This document shows, piece by piece, positions 31,548 through 41,663 of a DNA stretch of 64,000 nt; the stretch's first letter is position 1, and every line of letters starts with the position of its first letter. Below the pieces are notes generated by a model. It saw only the letters and a list, made by a program, of their open reading frames with translations. It had not been told where the DNA came from and searched no databases. The stretch lies in NCBI RefSeq assembly GCF_020360975.1, contig NW_025408673.1, positions 3,472,001 to 3,536,000 on the forward strand, given 5' to 3'. The stretch comes from Hirsutella rhossiliensis (Eukaryota; Ascomycota; Sordariomycetes; Hypocreales; Ophiocordycipitaceae). Position numbers and translations under genes: made by a program.

Positions 31548-32040
31548 AATATTTTGACTGATGTCGTGCTTGCAACGGCAGCATACACATCCTGGACTGC
31601 CCAGCTGTCGTGTTCCTCAAAATTCCCACAGACAACCCAGCGGGCTCTGCCGACCAGTTCTCCTGTCGGAAGTTTCTTCTCGTCGAGAACCCATTTTCCG
31701 GGAAGTAGTTTTGCATCGTGGGTAATTCTTCTAGTGTCCATACACTTCGATCTTGGAGGTACTTGTACTGCTTGTCAAATGCTGGTTTCCACTTCGTCTC
31801 CCAATCTGGGGACACTCGAGCCTTTCTGTATGACTTAGGAACGGGTAGCCTTTGCAGCGAGTTTGCAAGGCTTTCCGCCTTCATTGCTGTCAAACAAAGT
31901 GTTTCTAGACGGTTTATCGGAGAGACTACGTCTGGGGGTAACAAAGCTAAAGCCTGATCTCCCGAATTGCCGCGATGAAGCTTTTGATAGTACCCTGCGG
32001 GTCGCTCCGCGTTTTGACGACTCGGTCGAGGTAAACTCAC
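31548..32040 (-). pseudogene. copia-1 reverse transcriptase, N-terminal stub
   Basis: Text across two frames gives WETKWKPAFDKQYKYLQDRS and WTLEELP, then KLLPGKWVLDEKKLPTGELV and GRARWVVCGN, DVYAAVASTTSVK: the opening of the copia RT (RVT_2) domain. The catalytic aspartates downstream are absent because the fragment ends here. Confidence 0.8.
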
Positions 32041-32252
32041 GACCGGCGTGGTGTAAGTCTCGCTTGTTTCTGGAGGATTGGCCGTTCATCAGCCAGTCCG
32101 TCAATTTCCTGGCTGTCTTCGGAGTCTGACAGAGTATTCACAGAAGAATCGTGGGATTCATCCAGCTCTTGCGTTATCTCCGGCGTTGGCAGATGATGGT
32201 CTTGCGTTTCTTCGATGGACGGACCCTTATCAGTCGTCCTTCCTCCCGGTTC

Positions 32253-32318
32253 GATGGTTGACAGCGAATCAGATATTCGCTCAACGATGGTTGACAGCGA
32301 ATCAGATATTCGCTCAAC
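32253..32318. repeat. 33-bp in-frame tandem duplication inside copia-1
   Basis: A 33-bp unit starting GATGGTTGACAGCGAATCAG occurs at 32253-32285 and 32286-32318. On the minus strand it doubles the peptide VERISDSLSTI. Confidence 0.95.
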
Positions 32319-32645
32319 GATGGTTGCTCCAGCTTCTTCTTCTTGAACTTCGTCGAGAAGCGTAGCTTCGTACTCAATTGTATCGACTTCTTCGGCGCTT
32401 GCCGACTTTTGTGGTTCCTGGGAGTTTCTCGTAAAGCGAACATCACATGCCCGGACGATTCGATTCCGAGCTGGCACGTAAATGTGGTAAATTTGCCATG
32501 AATGCCTTCCCAGCCAACTAACTTTCCTTCTTCAGCTCTTGGAGCCATCTTCCTGGCCTGTACGCGCCGTTCTTTCTTGATGTGTACGTATGCAACACAA
32601 CCAAACGTGCGTAGGTGGCGAATGTAGGGTTTGTGAAGTTCCTCG

Positions 32646-33727
32646 TTAACTCGGAGAAACTGGCAAAGACCTCATGAGGTGAGAGTCCTTGATTAGATTT
32701 GCACGGAAGCAGGTTAAGAACTTTGACGACGGATTCTTGAGCATAGGGCCACAAGAATTCCGGAAGCTTGAGTGAATCATGATGCATCGAGCGAGCTGTG
32801 TGATCTTCGATCCAGCCCTCTCTGTCAATCCATTCTGTCTGGGTGTACCAGGCACGGTCGGTTTGAGACTGATTCCGTTTGCCCGGGCCCAGGGTATCAA
32901 CTCTGTTGTCCAGTTGAAAGACACATCATTGTCCATGCCATATTCTTGGACCTGATATCCAGTTGTTCGTTGAATGTAAGCATCAAAATCTTTCGTAGCT
33001 TGAAAGAGCTCGTCTTTGTGTCGAAGAAATCGAACCCAATGGTATCCACAATGGGCATCTACTGCGTGCCATGTATAGCGAAATTGGCGATGACCTAGTG
33101 GCTTGTTCTCGATGAGGTCGATCCGAACGAGACTCAGCGGTCGGGCTGGTCGCACAGGCGGCGTACGACTGACGATTAGGGCAGACTTTGCGAGGTGGCA
33201 TGTCCTGCAATGGTGTTCCTTTGCTTCCCTGTTTGAGATTTTGATCCCTGCCTGTTCACAGGCCTTGAGAACGATTTCTAGCGATGCATGCATCAATCGC
33301 TCGTGCATGACTTGATAAGATACTGCCAGGAGCATGTTGCCCTGGTTTTGTTGTCGAGTCGTCGGCGTTTCCGATCGGATGACTGCCACATTGTTGATCC
33401 AATCGATCATGGCCATCTCCGTCTTGGAGTCCTTGTGGATGATGCAGTCTTTGAAGCCGTCGCGAATCGCTCCATCAGCTCTCAGCTGACCTGAGCTAAG
33501 AAGGTTGATTGGCGCGGTGGGACAATAGACTGAGCGGCCGAGATTCATCTCGGTCACCAGTCCGTCTGACCGTTTGGCCCGTATGTAAGCTGTGCCTATC
33601 GACTTGGCTACTAGATCCCCCCCGTTGGCTGACGTGAACGAGAGTTCCTGTGGCAATTCCTTAATATCCTTAAACCATTTTAGGTCGTTAAAGGTGTGAT
33701 TGCTTGCTCCCGAGTCATCAATGATGT
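32646..33727 (-). pseudogene. copia-1 protease C-part, GAG-pre-integrase and integrase
   Basis: DDSGASNHTF carries the protease Asp. The zinc-binding region HERLMHASLEIVLKACEQAG ... HHCRTCHLAKS follows. The integrase core has VRIDLIENKPLGHRQFRYTW, YGMDNDVSFNW (second Asp) and PGTPRQNGLTERAG (Glu). The ORF Met at 33755 lies in Helitron sequence and is not the native start. After about 32660 the frame shifts into a segment with ARSMHHDSLKLPEFLWPYAQ. Confidence 0.85.
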
Positions 33728-35925
33728 TGTCGCACGGCTTTTCCGGCATCTTCATCTAAACACTCGTGAAAGACAGAGTCTACGTATCGGATCACTTGGG
33801 CACGATATGCTTCTTCCGCGGGGTTGCCCATGTCATCCATCAGGTTCGGTAATCGCATGTTCCCGTCCAGCCAGAGGAGTCCATGCAAGTGGAGGCTGCC
33901 CCGTTCGTTCGTTTCCACCGTTGCGTAGTAGTGGCTGATCTTCCGAAGATTGATTCCCGGCCTGTGTTCACGTACTTGTCAAAGAATAGGGATACTTCTC
34001 GGTGGAAGAAAATGGCCGAGCTGACCGGATCCATGGTGCTGAGGGCGATCCTGTCGTACTTTTCACGGAGATCGGCCAAAAGTTCCTTTGCAGAGTCATA
34101 ATCGTGGAGCCTATGAATGGCAAGCTTCAACTTTACCGGATTATTAATGTCGTTAGGACTGATGGTAATCCAGATTGCAGGCATACCGGCGCGGATGTCC
34201 AGAGCTTGGATCTTCCTCCGCATAAGCAAACGGGATTCGTTCGAGAGCGGCTGCGCATGGCCAAAGATCGACAGCTCGCGAAGCAAGAGCGATATGTCGG
34301 GGTCCGACGTAGTCCTTGTCTCCCGCATCTACGCCTCGGCTCTCTTCAGTCGGTCCTCGGTCAAGTTCGCATAGGCTTGCTCAAGTCTGTGGAAGGAATC
34401 TTTAGAGACACGGGCCATGCTGATGCGGCGGTTGGAGGAGCGAAGGAGGGTGTTGAATACTAAGAAACAAAAGACAGGATGGGTGGCAAATCGGCCTCCA
34501 TGCCGTTTCAATACGTGTCTGGCCCAGTAATTAAGCGAGTGATTCGGACGACGGTCGGCAACATCGCTTTGTGAGCTGCGACTGGAGTCGCCCTTCGATT
34601 TCGGCCCCCCCTTTCCCCACGGGAAAAGCTTCGGAAACGTTCGAGGGAAGAAATCTTCGTGCAAGTTGTCTGCAAAATCCGCACCACGCTCTACTCGGAC
34701 AAACGGCTGGTCTCCCGTAGTTTGGACCTGCATAACGCACGGCACAGAGGTGCCATGTCGATCCGGATTGGCGTTGATAATGTCGGCCAGAAACGACAGT
34801 TTATCGGTCTCGGAGAAGGCAGCCGGTCCATCAAGAGGAAACATGCCGGAAGTAGACGTCTCACAGACAGTCTCCACTTCCTGGCCGATGGCAGCCGAGT
34901 CGGGGACAAGAAGAGTCGCCGCCTCACCAGGAGAGGGTTGAGTCTGCTCAGTCGACAGAGTACAGTCCAAATCGCAAGATTCAGCCGCAGAAGTGGGATT
35001 GATCGAGTTCACCAGTTCATCGATGCTTCTGAAGCTGTTTTCCTCTAAACCTCGATCAGAGTCCGGGACTATATGGTCCGTTTGTGTCTTCTCAATGGTC
35101 GACGGTTCCTCTCTTTGCATGCGGTCCATGATAACGGTCGGAACAGTAGAGCCGTCGGCATACTGCCAGCCATCCATCTCTGCTTGGTTGATTGCGATAT
35201 TTTCGTAATTTCGTAAAGCGGGTTGTTCCTCTGCAGCCATGCCAGGGCAGCTGCCACTCGAGATTTGCGCACCTGAAGCAGGTGTCTGACGTCTGCGGAG
35301 CCAGGCTTGCCCGAACCGCTCCAAGAGACGTGGATGTTCTCAATGGCCTGCAGCAAGGGATGAGGAAGAACCGTGGCCACAAGATCGTCCACCTTGTTCG
35401 GAAAGACGACGATATGTCCCTTCACGTGCTTGCGGTAACTGATTCCCGAACGGGTCTTGTTGTCGACCGTGAACTTGGTGATATAGCCAAAGGCGCATGC
35501 AGGGCAACCAGTCTCTCTTCGACGGGAGAGAGGTCATCAAGCTCTTCGGGGTACCGATGCTCACAACCGATGGCCATGTTGTTGACCGAGCAGGCTTTGG
35601 GCAGCCGTCCACTGTCGAAGCTGACGCGACACTCGCGGCACACGTCAACTCCTGCGCGCTCGTGCGGCGGAAGGCAAGCGTCACACTTCTGGATAGCCCT
35701 GGTCGCCCGCAGCAGGGAGGGCGACAAACGACCTCTCCACTGCATGGCTGAGAGCTCGCAAGGCGGGGTCTTCCTGTAGCAGAAGACGCAGTGGGAAATC
35801 GGCAACGTCCTCTCGTCCGTGAACGCTTGGTAGAACGATTTGGTAGCCGCTACCTGAAGGGCAAGTGGAACTTCGTCGCACCAGGATCTTGTGACGCCTG
35901 CTCTTTGGCGCGGAAAGCGGCGTTA
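33728..35925 (-). pseudogene. Helitron D1: N-terminal half of a diverged Helitron protein
   Basis: SWCDEVPLALQVAATKSFYQ near 35870, CVFCYRK, CDACLPPHER, CRECRVSF and GCEHRYPEELDDLSPVEERL form the DUF6570-like domain. Then VKGHIVVFPNKVDDLVATVL, STSGMFPLDGPAAFSETDKL, FPKLFPWGKGGPK, RHGGRFATHPVFCFLVFN, PAIWITISPNDINNPVKLKL and HUH motif GSLHLHGLLWLDG. Shifts near 35490, 35200, 34330 and 33930 break it. It stops at KAVRQ (33728), where the copia-1 fragment begins. The family differs clearly from A-C. Confidence 0.85.
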
Positions 35926-36424
35926 TAGTGATATAGAGTAGACCTGACAGAGTCTCGTTGATCTTGAATGGATTCTCGCGGGGGTCGGGCCCTCGTGGGG
36001 GAGCGCCTACAGTCACCTTCTGTCGCGAAGCACGTCTGAGATCTTGAGCTCGGGGTGACCATAAGGGGCATACAGCTAAGGGCCCCGACGGGCTAGACAG
36101 AAAGGCAGCCTGCAGAGAGTTCTGAGGCTGCAGAAAGCTATTAGGAGACCGCATTAGGCAGCCACACAGGCTGTAGAGAGACTGCATATACGGGGGAAGC
36201 TGAAAGAGCCCTCGGCGACTAGGGAAAGCCAGTATGCAAAGGGGGGGCTGGGGAAAGGAGCCCAGCCTCCTAGATATTGTACCTATACAACTGAAAAAGG
36301 GATATAAATAGGGAGCCTAGAAGAGGGCATTGCAAGAGGGAGACACGACGGAATACAACAAAAACACACCTATTATTAAAACAATCAATGCCCACTTGCA
36401 TGCTCTCTTCGTGAGACCTTCCAA
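35926..36424. other. Unassigned region, possibly LTR-like
   Basis: Between Helitron D1 and the Tc1-like element. The plus strand has a good TATA box (GGGATATAAATAGGGAG near 36299) about 100 bp before the Tc1-like boundary, which is typical of a fungal LTR, but I find no second copy, no clear TG...CA ends and no target duplication. No gene is supported. Confidence 0.35.
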
Positions 36425-37698
36425 AAGTTCCGCCTAATCCAAATCCGACCCAAATTTGGTACGGCAACGCACCAACTTTAGAGGCGCAAAACACAGCCAA
36501 TTTAAGGGCAATTGACTAGCCGTTGGATATATCTTATTTAGCTGAAGTTAGAAGTTTTTGAGGCTCTTCTCAGTATTTAGTATACCAACCCCGCGCGGCC
36601 ACAACAGCGGCACAACGCCGAGGCATCGAATCCACGAGGTTTTCCAACACCCTCTCTTCAATCTGCTCCCACGCCTCAACCGCTGCTTCGCATAGCTTCC
36701 GCTTTGCACAGTCATTTTTTGGGAGGTCAACAAGGTCGGGGTGGTTTTCTATAATTTTTTCCTTTAAGACTTTCCATATATTCTCAATCGGATTTAAGTC
36801 CGGCGAATAAGCCGGCCAGTCGGCCAAACGCACCCCGTTTTCTTCGCACCATGGCACAAGCCAGTCTTGCACAACCGCAGCCGTATGTGTAGAGGCGTTA
36901 TCTTGGGCGAATACGGAACCGGGCTCTGCAATTGTTGGCAACTGCTCTTTAAGACAGCTCTGGATAACTCGTCCAGTAACGCCACCACGCTTTGAGTTCG
37001 GGTCGCCGAGCAATGGTGTAAGAGAAGTCCGTCGATAGTAGGAGAATCCGGCGAAAAACATCTGAGAGTGTCGACTAGGCTTTGATTTAGGTTGTACGTG
37101 ATTTCTTTCTAGCCGCGAGCCCTAGGGCGGTCAAAATCGCCATTTCAAAAAGTAGGGCACCGACTTACACGTGGGCAGAAAACCCACTTAGTTTTCTTCG
37201 AGTCATCTCGGGCGACTGTCGTCTCGTCAGAGAAAATCCAAGAGCACCAAAATGAAGCCGGCTTCTCGGCGTATCTAGTGGCCCACTCTAATCGACTTCG
37301 CGCCGCTTCCTCGCTGAGCTTTGGCCGCCGGAGTGCGCGTTGGTGTTCTATGCCCTGTGATCGGAGGTACCGACGGAGAGTCGTTGTAGAGCAACGTAGA
37401 CCCGTCTGTTCGAGAAGCTCTTTGCATGAGATGAAAGGGTCGTTCTTGACGCATCGGAGGATATGCCTTTTGTCGTTTTCCTTGATGATCTTGGGTCTCC
37501 CAGAGCGTGGCAAACTTTTCGCGGAAGATTGCTTCGCGTAACGCTTCTTGATCGCGTACACGGCTTGGGGAGAAAGTCCATTTTTTGGGCGATCACGGCA
37601 GCCGGCACGCCCAAACTTAGTGCTGTTGCAATCTTCGTCCTTTTATGAGGAGACGCGAAACGCGATGTGGATTAGGCGATTTTAATGTCACCCCACTG
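36425..37698 (-). mobile_element. Tc1/mariner-like element
   Basis: The transposase is on the minus strand. The right end at about 37698 is followed by TA (37699-37700) and reads inward CAGTGGGGTGACATTAAAAT. Inner parts of the ends match as an inverted repeat (CGCCTAATCCACATC on the right, CGCCTAATCCAAATC near 36430 on the left). The outermost left end is diverged, so the left coordinate is approximate. Confidence 0.7.
36570..37565 (-). pseudogene. Tc1/mariner-like transposase
   Basis: The N-terminal HTH part reads SLPRSGRPKIIKENDKRHIL and SCKELLEQTGLRCSTTTLRR, with the GRPK linker. Catalytic residues: Asp in IFSDETTVARD, Asp in FAQDNASTHTA, and Glu in SPDLNPIENIWKVLKEKI. I count 38 residues between the second Asp and the Glu (DD38E), not the common 34. 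One shift near 37100 joins the two frames (37145-37561 and 36570-37061). It would cut and paste the element at TA sites. Confidence 0.85.
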
Positions 37699-37739
37699 TA
37701 GGTAGCGTGGGCGGCGGAGAACGAGGCGTTTGCTCCGCT

Positions 37740-38054
37740 CTAAGGGGGACGCTTCGGCTGCGTGGGGGGTGGAGTGGAAGGCGCTTGCTCTTCCCCAAGT
37801 CGCCTCGGTGGTGGATTGGTCGGCGGTTGGGCGTGTGCGGCATATTGGTATTGAGCTTCACGGCGGCGGCTTCGGTCTTCCGCGCGCCGGCGGTCCATAT
37901 CGTGCAAGACGCGGAGGATCTCGTCGTGGGGAACTCTGACAAGCGGTGAAGGGCGTTGATAGGAACGGCGCTGCTGGGATCTCTGCGACTCAAGATCACT
38001 CAAGGTGCGGCGAACCTCCTCGGGTGAGACGGTGACAGGGTGTTCTCGCGGCAT
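37740..38054 (-). CDS. Small uncharacterised protein, Arg/Pro-rich (104 aa)
   Basis: Start ATG at 38054 in a good context (GCACCATGC). The protein opens MPREHPVTVSPEEVRRTLSD, has a charged probable helix (HDEILRVLHDMDRRRAEDRS) and a Pro-rich tail (NPPPRRLGEEQAPSTPPPTQ). No domain is recognised. It is complete, free of frameshifts and sits just outside the Tc1-like right end. It could be a host gene, Helitron cargo, or chance. Confidence 0.45.
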   Translation of the reverse strand: MPREHPVTVSPEEVRRTLSDLESQRSQQRRSYQRPSPLVRVPHDEILRVLHDMDRRRAEDRSRRREAQYQYAAHAQPPTNPPPRRLGEEQAPSTPPPTQPKRPP

Positions 38055-38595
38055 GGTGCAAGTGGATGGCTGCCAACGAGTGTGCTAGGAGGAAGGAGAG
38101 TTAGAGAGCTCGCGGAGCGATTAGGTTAAGGTCAAGACGGTTTGATCCTGCTAGCAGGGGAGGGCGGTCACGAAGAGAGGAGCAAGGAAGCAAACTGCCC
38201 CCTCTCCTCGAAGGCGGTCAGGGGCCGCCGGGAGTGGGGCCGGAGCGGGCAGCAGGAAGGCCGCCTGGGAAGTGGGCCCGGAGCGGGCAGCAGGGCGTTG
38301 GCGGGGAAGGCAAACAGGAGACCGGCCCCTTCCAGGGTCCGCCAATGCCTTGAGGAACGGGACTGAAGCATTCAGTTTGGTTCCACACTGGCAGGTCTGC
38401 TGAGACGATGAGGCTTGCTCCCGGCAGTGTGGCTGCTTGACGCCATTCTACCCCGCCACAACAAGGTGGGTTGAGGGCGGGCGGGGTAAGAACGTGGAGG
38501 AAACTTCTAAGGGGCCATCATCTCGAAGGGCAAAGGAGTCTGAACTGTTCGCGAATCATGCAGTAAAGTGTAACAATTTGTCACGAATTGACCCA
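38055..38595. other. Intergenic region with short repeats
   Basis: A GC-rich 22-23-bp word (GGGCCGGAGCGGGCAGCAGG or near) occurs twice, near 38239 and 38276. At 38346 a partial Helitron terminal word, TGCCTTGAGGAACG, appears. No gene is evident. Confidence 0.45.
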
Positions 38596-39267
38596 ATGCC
38601 TCCGATTGATTACTCAAAGTGGGACAACATCGACACCGATTCGGAGCCAGAGGCATCGCCACAGGCGCCAGCGGCAAAACCCACCCAGCCGCCCACGCAT
38701 GCCTCCCCGCCGATGGGTACATCAGGTTTGAGGGAAACGCACAGCAAGTCGGGGCATGTCGAAGCTGTCATTGTCCGATGCGAGGCCGAGAAACGCAAGT
38801 TTCCCCTTTGGTCTGCCACTACAATCCCTGCGAATCATGACATGTTTTCGCAGTCGGTGCCGTCCGTTCCAGCGCTCATCGAGGTCCCGCTGGTCCTCTA
38901 TCGGACGGGGACTCAGTCCGCCAATGAGGCAGACCTCGACAACCAGATTGCTACGTATCTCAACATTGATGCCGACTCCGGGTTTGCACCTCCAGAATGG
39001 CAGTCACAAGTTGGCACCGTCGTGGTCGCGCGCAAGGACAGGAGGCCATTTTATCCGCAGCATCTTGAAGGAGTGTGGATGTTCTGCGACCATATCCTGG
39101 ACCTGTTCGGGGAAGGAGAAGGGCCGCCGAGATGGCTTTACAGCCGACAGGCGTTCGAGAAATGGTGGGTAAATTATTGTGAGGAGCAAAAGCGCTTACG
39201 TCCTGGGAAGGGAGGGGAGCGAGATCCAGACGATTGGCGTGCGGTCCGATCACCTTATCAGGTGTAA
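38596..39267 (+). CDS. Uncharacterised 223-residue protein
   Basis: The first in-frame ATG is 38596 (ACCCAATGCC). The protein opens MPPIDYSKWDNIDTDSEPE, then a Pro-rich linker, then a globular part with HDMFSQSVPSVPALIEVPLV, GVWMFCDHILDLFGEGEGPP and FEKWWVNYCEEQKRLRPGKG, ending SPYQV. No frameshift is seen, unlike its neighbours. The opening recalls fungal proteins starting IDYSKWD (some carry MYND fingers), but no finger is present here. It converges on the Helitron D2 helicase, just past its 3' end, so it may be captured cargo or an intact host gene. Confidence 0.55.
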   Translation: MPPIDYSKWDNIDTDSEPEASPQAPAAKPTQPPTHASPPMGTSGLRETHSKSGHVEAVIVRCEAEKRKFPLWSATTIPANHDMFSQSVPSVPALIEVPLVLYRTGTQSANEADLDNQIATYLNIDADSGFAPPEWQSQVGTVVVARKDRRPFYPQHLEGVWMFCDHILDLFGEGEGPPRWLYSRQAFEKWWVNYCEEQKRLRPGKGGERDPDDWRAVRSPYQV

Positions 39268-39314
39268 CTCTTCTACGCACGAAAAGGCTACATGAACGAT
39301 CAGATTGACCAGTG

Positions 39315-41663
39315 TCACCGCTTTTCTGCATCGCCACCCTCATATGCCCGTCTCGTTTGCGCCGCCAAGTTTGTGAGTCTGCGCATTCCATCAACCATGG
39401 CTCGATCTAGCGTATTGTCAATAAAATCCTGGTATCTCACGGGACTGAGGAGCTTGATGCCATGAAGCGTAGTACACCTGGACAGTTGAACATAGAGGCT
39501 CGTGAAATCGCATTTGGAGGGCTCGCCATTGGTTACGCGATTGCCGCGCAGCTCCAAGAGTACTTCTACAAACGTTTTGCCCTGGGATTTATAGTCAGTG
39601 AGGACGAACGCTGGTACAACGGGTAATCCACGTCGTGTGCATCTTGCCGACAAGAATTTGAAGTGAGAGTTGGTCGAATCGAGCGTATGCGACATGGGGC
39701 GGATGAGCACTGTCCCCACCGGGAGGGACGGTATAGCCAAGCTTTTCGCCTCCTCGGACTGCAGAAGAATGCCGAGCGGTGGCCCGAAGTGAATGGTCAC
39801 GTCATCCGCCAAGTGGTATCCTGGGTGACTGGGATCGAGTATTACGTCCACGGCAGTAAAGTCGGCCCCATTCACAACTTTCAAGCCAGTGTAGATGTTC
39901 TTGTTCACAACTACAGGCATGCCCTGAGCGTAGAAGAAGACGCCGGGGACCTTGCAGGCGGAGTCATCACCTTGTCCTATGGTTCGCGCTACGATGTTTG
40001 GAGAAAGCGTGCCGTTGCGCCAGGTGTGAGTCGAGACAAAGATACGGATATGGCGCTTGTTGAAGCGCGCCCAGCCCACGACAGCTTCCATGCTGAGGGC
40101 CCACCGGGTGCGGTTCAGCGGCGTTATAGCACGCAAACCATCGTGGAAGGTGATTTGGGAGCGTCCTACGATGTTGGCGTTGAGCAAGTCCAGGTCTTGC
40201 TGTGTCTGGCGCCCGTTACGGACTCGGTCCAGGAGTGCGCGGAGCTGGGGATCGTTGCGTGCGCGGACTTGGTCTTCGAGGAGCACCACGGTTTTGAACA
40301 GATGCCACAATCTGCAGCCGCTGTGGTGAGGGATGGTCGCTTGTCGCAGGGGGGTCTCTGTTCGGTCCGGCGGTCTGATGATCAGTAGGCTTGTTTCCCG
40401 CACGGGGGCGAACTGGTAGAAGTCTCCCATCAGTAGAACGACGGGCATCCCGCCAAACGGTTCGTCCGGACAGTCACGGAGTGCCTGCAGGTGACGACTG
40501 ACGTTGTGCAGAGTGGCTCCTCCCAGCATACTGACCTCGTCAATCACGAGTACCAGCTTCTGTTTCCATATCCACTTCTTGGCCTCCGAGAAGGGGGGAG
40601 GCGGTTTGTTTGGATCGCGATGGGAATCTAACCCACAGGCCGAGTGGATGGTCGTGCCACCAATATGGGCCGCCGAACTGCCTGATGTGCCGGTTATCTG
40701 CAGAAGGTGTGGCTGGTTCCTCGCCGCGAACACGTCCTTCAGGGCATCGACGATCCTCGACTTTCCTGTGCCACCTGGCCCGCCGGTATACTGGAGATGT
40801 TGACCAGCTGAGTCCGGATTGGCAGTATACTTGTCCAGAAATACGCAAACGAGTTGAAGGGCCATGGTCTGTAGATAGTTCAGTGTAAAGCTAGCCGCGG
40901 TGGTGCGTCCCATCTCCACGAAGCTAGTGACCGGACTAACGTCGACAAGCATCCGAGGCCCTTGTTCATTGAGGTCACTACCTGGGAGCGCAGCGGCGGA
41001 CTCCATATCGCCGTAGCGAGCTAGGGTATCGTCAATGCCGGCGCCATTCGTGGATAGTACGGTGCCCTGAGAACCACCCTCAATATCGTCCAGCATCCGA
41101 AGATGCAATAGTTGTTGGGCCTTGGCCGCTGCTTGGACATCGTCTCGAGATATTCGAAATTGGCACAAGGCGTCAACTTGATTTTGGGGTATATTCCGGT
41201 ATAGATCGTCCTGACGTTGCACAAAAGGCTGTTCTTCTTCAGCCGGGTTCTCTTCGCATAGGTCGCGTATTAAACCTCCAAGGACGGGGGAGTCTTTCGT
41301 GGCGTCTGTATCTTGCACGGCATTTCGAAAAATCTGGAGTAGAGCTCTGTAGGCCTGACGATGAGCCATTGTTGGAGGCTCCTCTTCGTAGCGGCCATCG
41401 TCAAGTGGGTACTCGACGTCAATTGTGTCGTCACCCTCCGATCGAGTGGCCCAGAGCTTCGCGTCCTTACGCGCATCCTCAGCAGACTTTCTCAAAAGAC
41501 AAATGTTGGAGACGTAGAAACGGAGGCGGGGACAAAGCCCTGCTCGATGCCTCGTCCATATGTCGGTTATATCGCCCAGACTCTCAGAAATGAAGTTTTC
41601 CCAAGGGACGAATAACGCCAAATGTAGGACAGAATTTCTGCACAGGCCGTCAGACGGAGCCAA
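39315..41663 (-). CDS. Helitron D2 helicase with linker (782 aa)
   Basis: One open frame. The linker LHLALFVPWENFISESLGDI precedes a complete PIF1-like helicase: Walker A YTGGPGGTGKSRIVDALKDV; ATSGS-type motif TGTSGSSAAHIGGTTIHSAC; Walker B LVLVIDEVSMLGGATLHNVS; GDFYQFAPVRETS; TPLNRTRWALSMEA; VLTDYKSQGKTFVEVLLEL; SLYVQLSRCTTLHG. The stop is at 39315 after EGGDAEKR. It is the only intact helicase in the window. The ORF's first residues (MAPSDGLCRNSV) continue from the Rep frame upstream across a one-base change in a run of six C. Confidence 0.92.
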   Translation of the reverse strand: MAPSDGLCRNSVLHLALFVPWENFISESLGDITDIWTRHRAGLCPRLRFYVSNICLLRKSAEDARKDAKLWATRSEGDDTIDVEYPLDDGRYEEEPPTMAHRQAYRALLQIFRNAVQDTDATKDSPVLGGLIRDLCEENPAEEEQPFVQRQDDLYRNIPQNQVDALCQFRISRDDVQAAAKAQQLLHLRMLDDIEGGSQGTVLSTNGAGIDDTLARYGDMESAAALPGSDLNEQGPRMLVDVSPVTSFVEMGRTTAASFTLNYLQTMALQLVCVFLDKYTANPDSAGQHLQYTGGPGGTGKSRIVDALKDVFAARNQPHLLQITGTSGSSAAHIGGTTIHSACGLDSHRDPNKPPPPFSEAKKWIWKQKLVLVIDEVSMLGGATLHNVSRHLQALRDCPDEPFGGMPVVLLMGDFYQFAPVRETSLLIIRPPDRTETPLRQATIPHHSGCRLWHLFKTVVLLEDQVRARNDPQLRALLDRVRNGRQTQQDLDLLNANIVGRSQITFHDGLRAITPLNRTRWALSMEAVVGWARFNKRHIRIFVSTHTWRNGTLSPNIVARTIGQGDDSACKVPGVFFYAQGMPVVVNKNIYTGLKVVNGADFTAVDVILDPSHPGYHLADDVTIHFGPPLGILLQSEEAKSLAIPSLPVGTVLIRPMSHTLDSTNSHFKFLSARCTRRGLPVVPAFVLTDYKSQGKTFVEVLLELRGNRVTNGEPSKCDFTSLYVQLSRCTTLHGIKLLSPVRYQDFIDNTLDRAMVDGMRRLTNLAAQTRRAYEGGDAEKR

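Larger units (their letters stand above)
31548..33727 (-). mobile_element. Truncated Ty1/copia fragment (copia-1) without LTRs
   Basis: Minus-strand protease start (IIDDSGASNHTFND), GAG-pre-integrase, integrase and the beginning of reverse transcriptase. The fragment starts within the protease at 33727, fused directly to Helitron D1, and ends within the RT (YAAVASTTSVKIFF) at about 31548, fused to the N-terminal repeat of Helitron C. No LTR or target duplication is visible at either end, so both ends are breakpoints, not normal termini. Confidence 0.85.

Noticed and set aside
36010..36424. Solo LTR next to the Tc1-like element
   Set aside because: TATA box and style fit, but no defined ends, duplication or second copy in the window; kept only as an unassigned region.
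38437..38595. Longer N-terminus for the 223-residue gene
   Set aside because: The upstream frame begins with TTG and contains no ATG before 38596.
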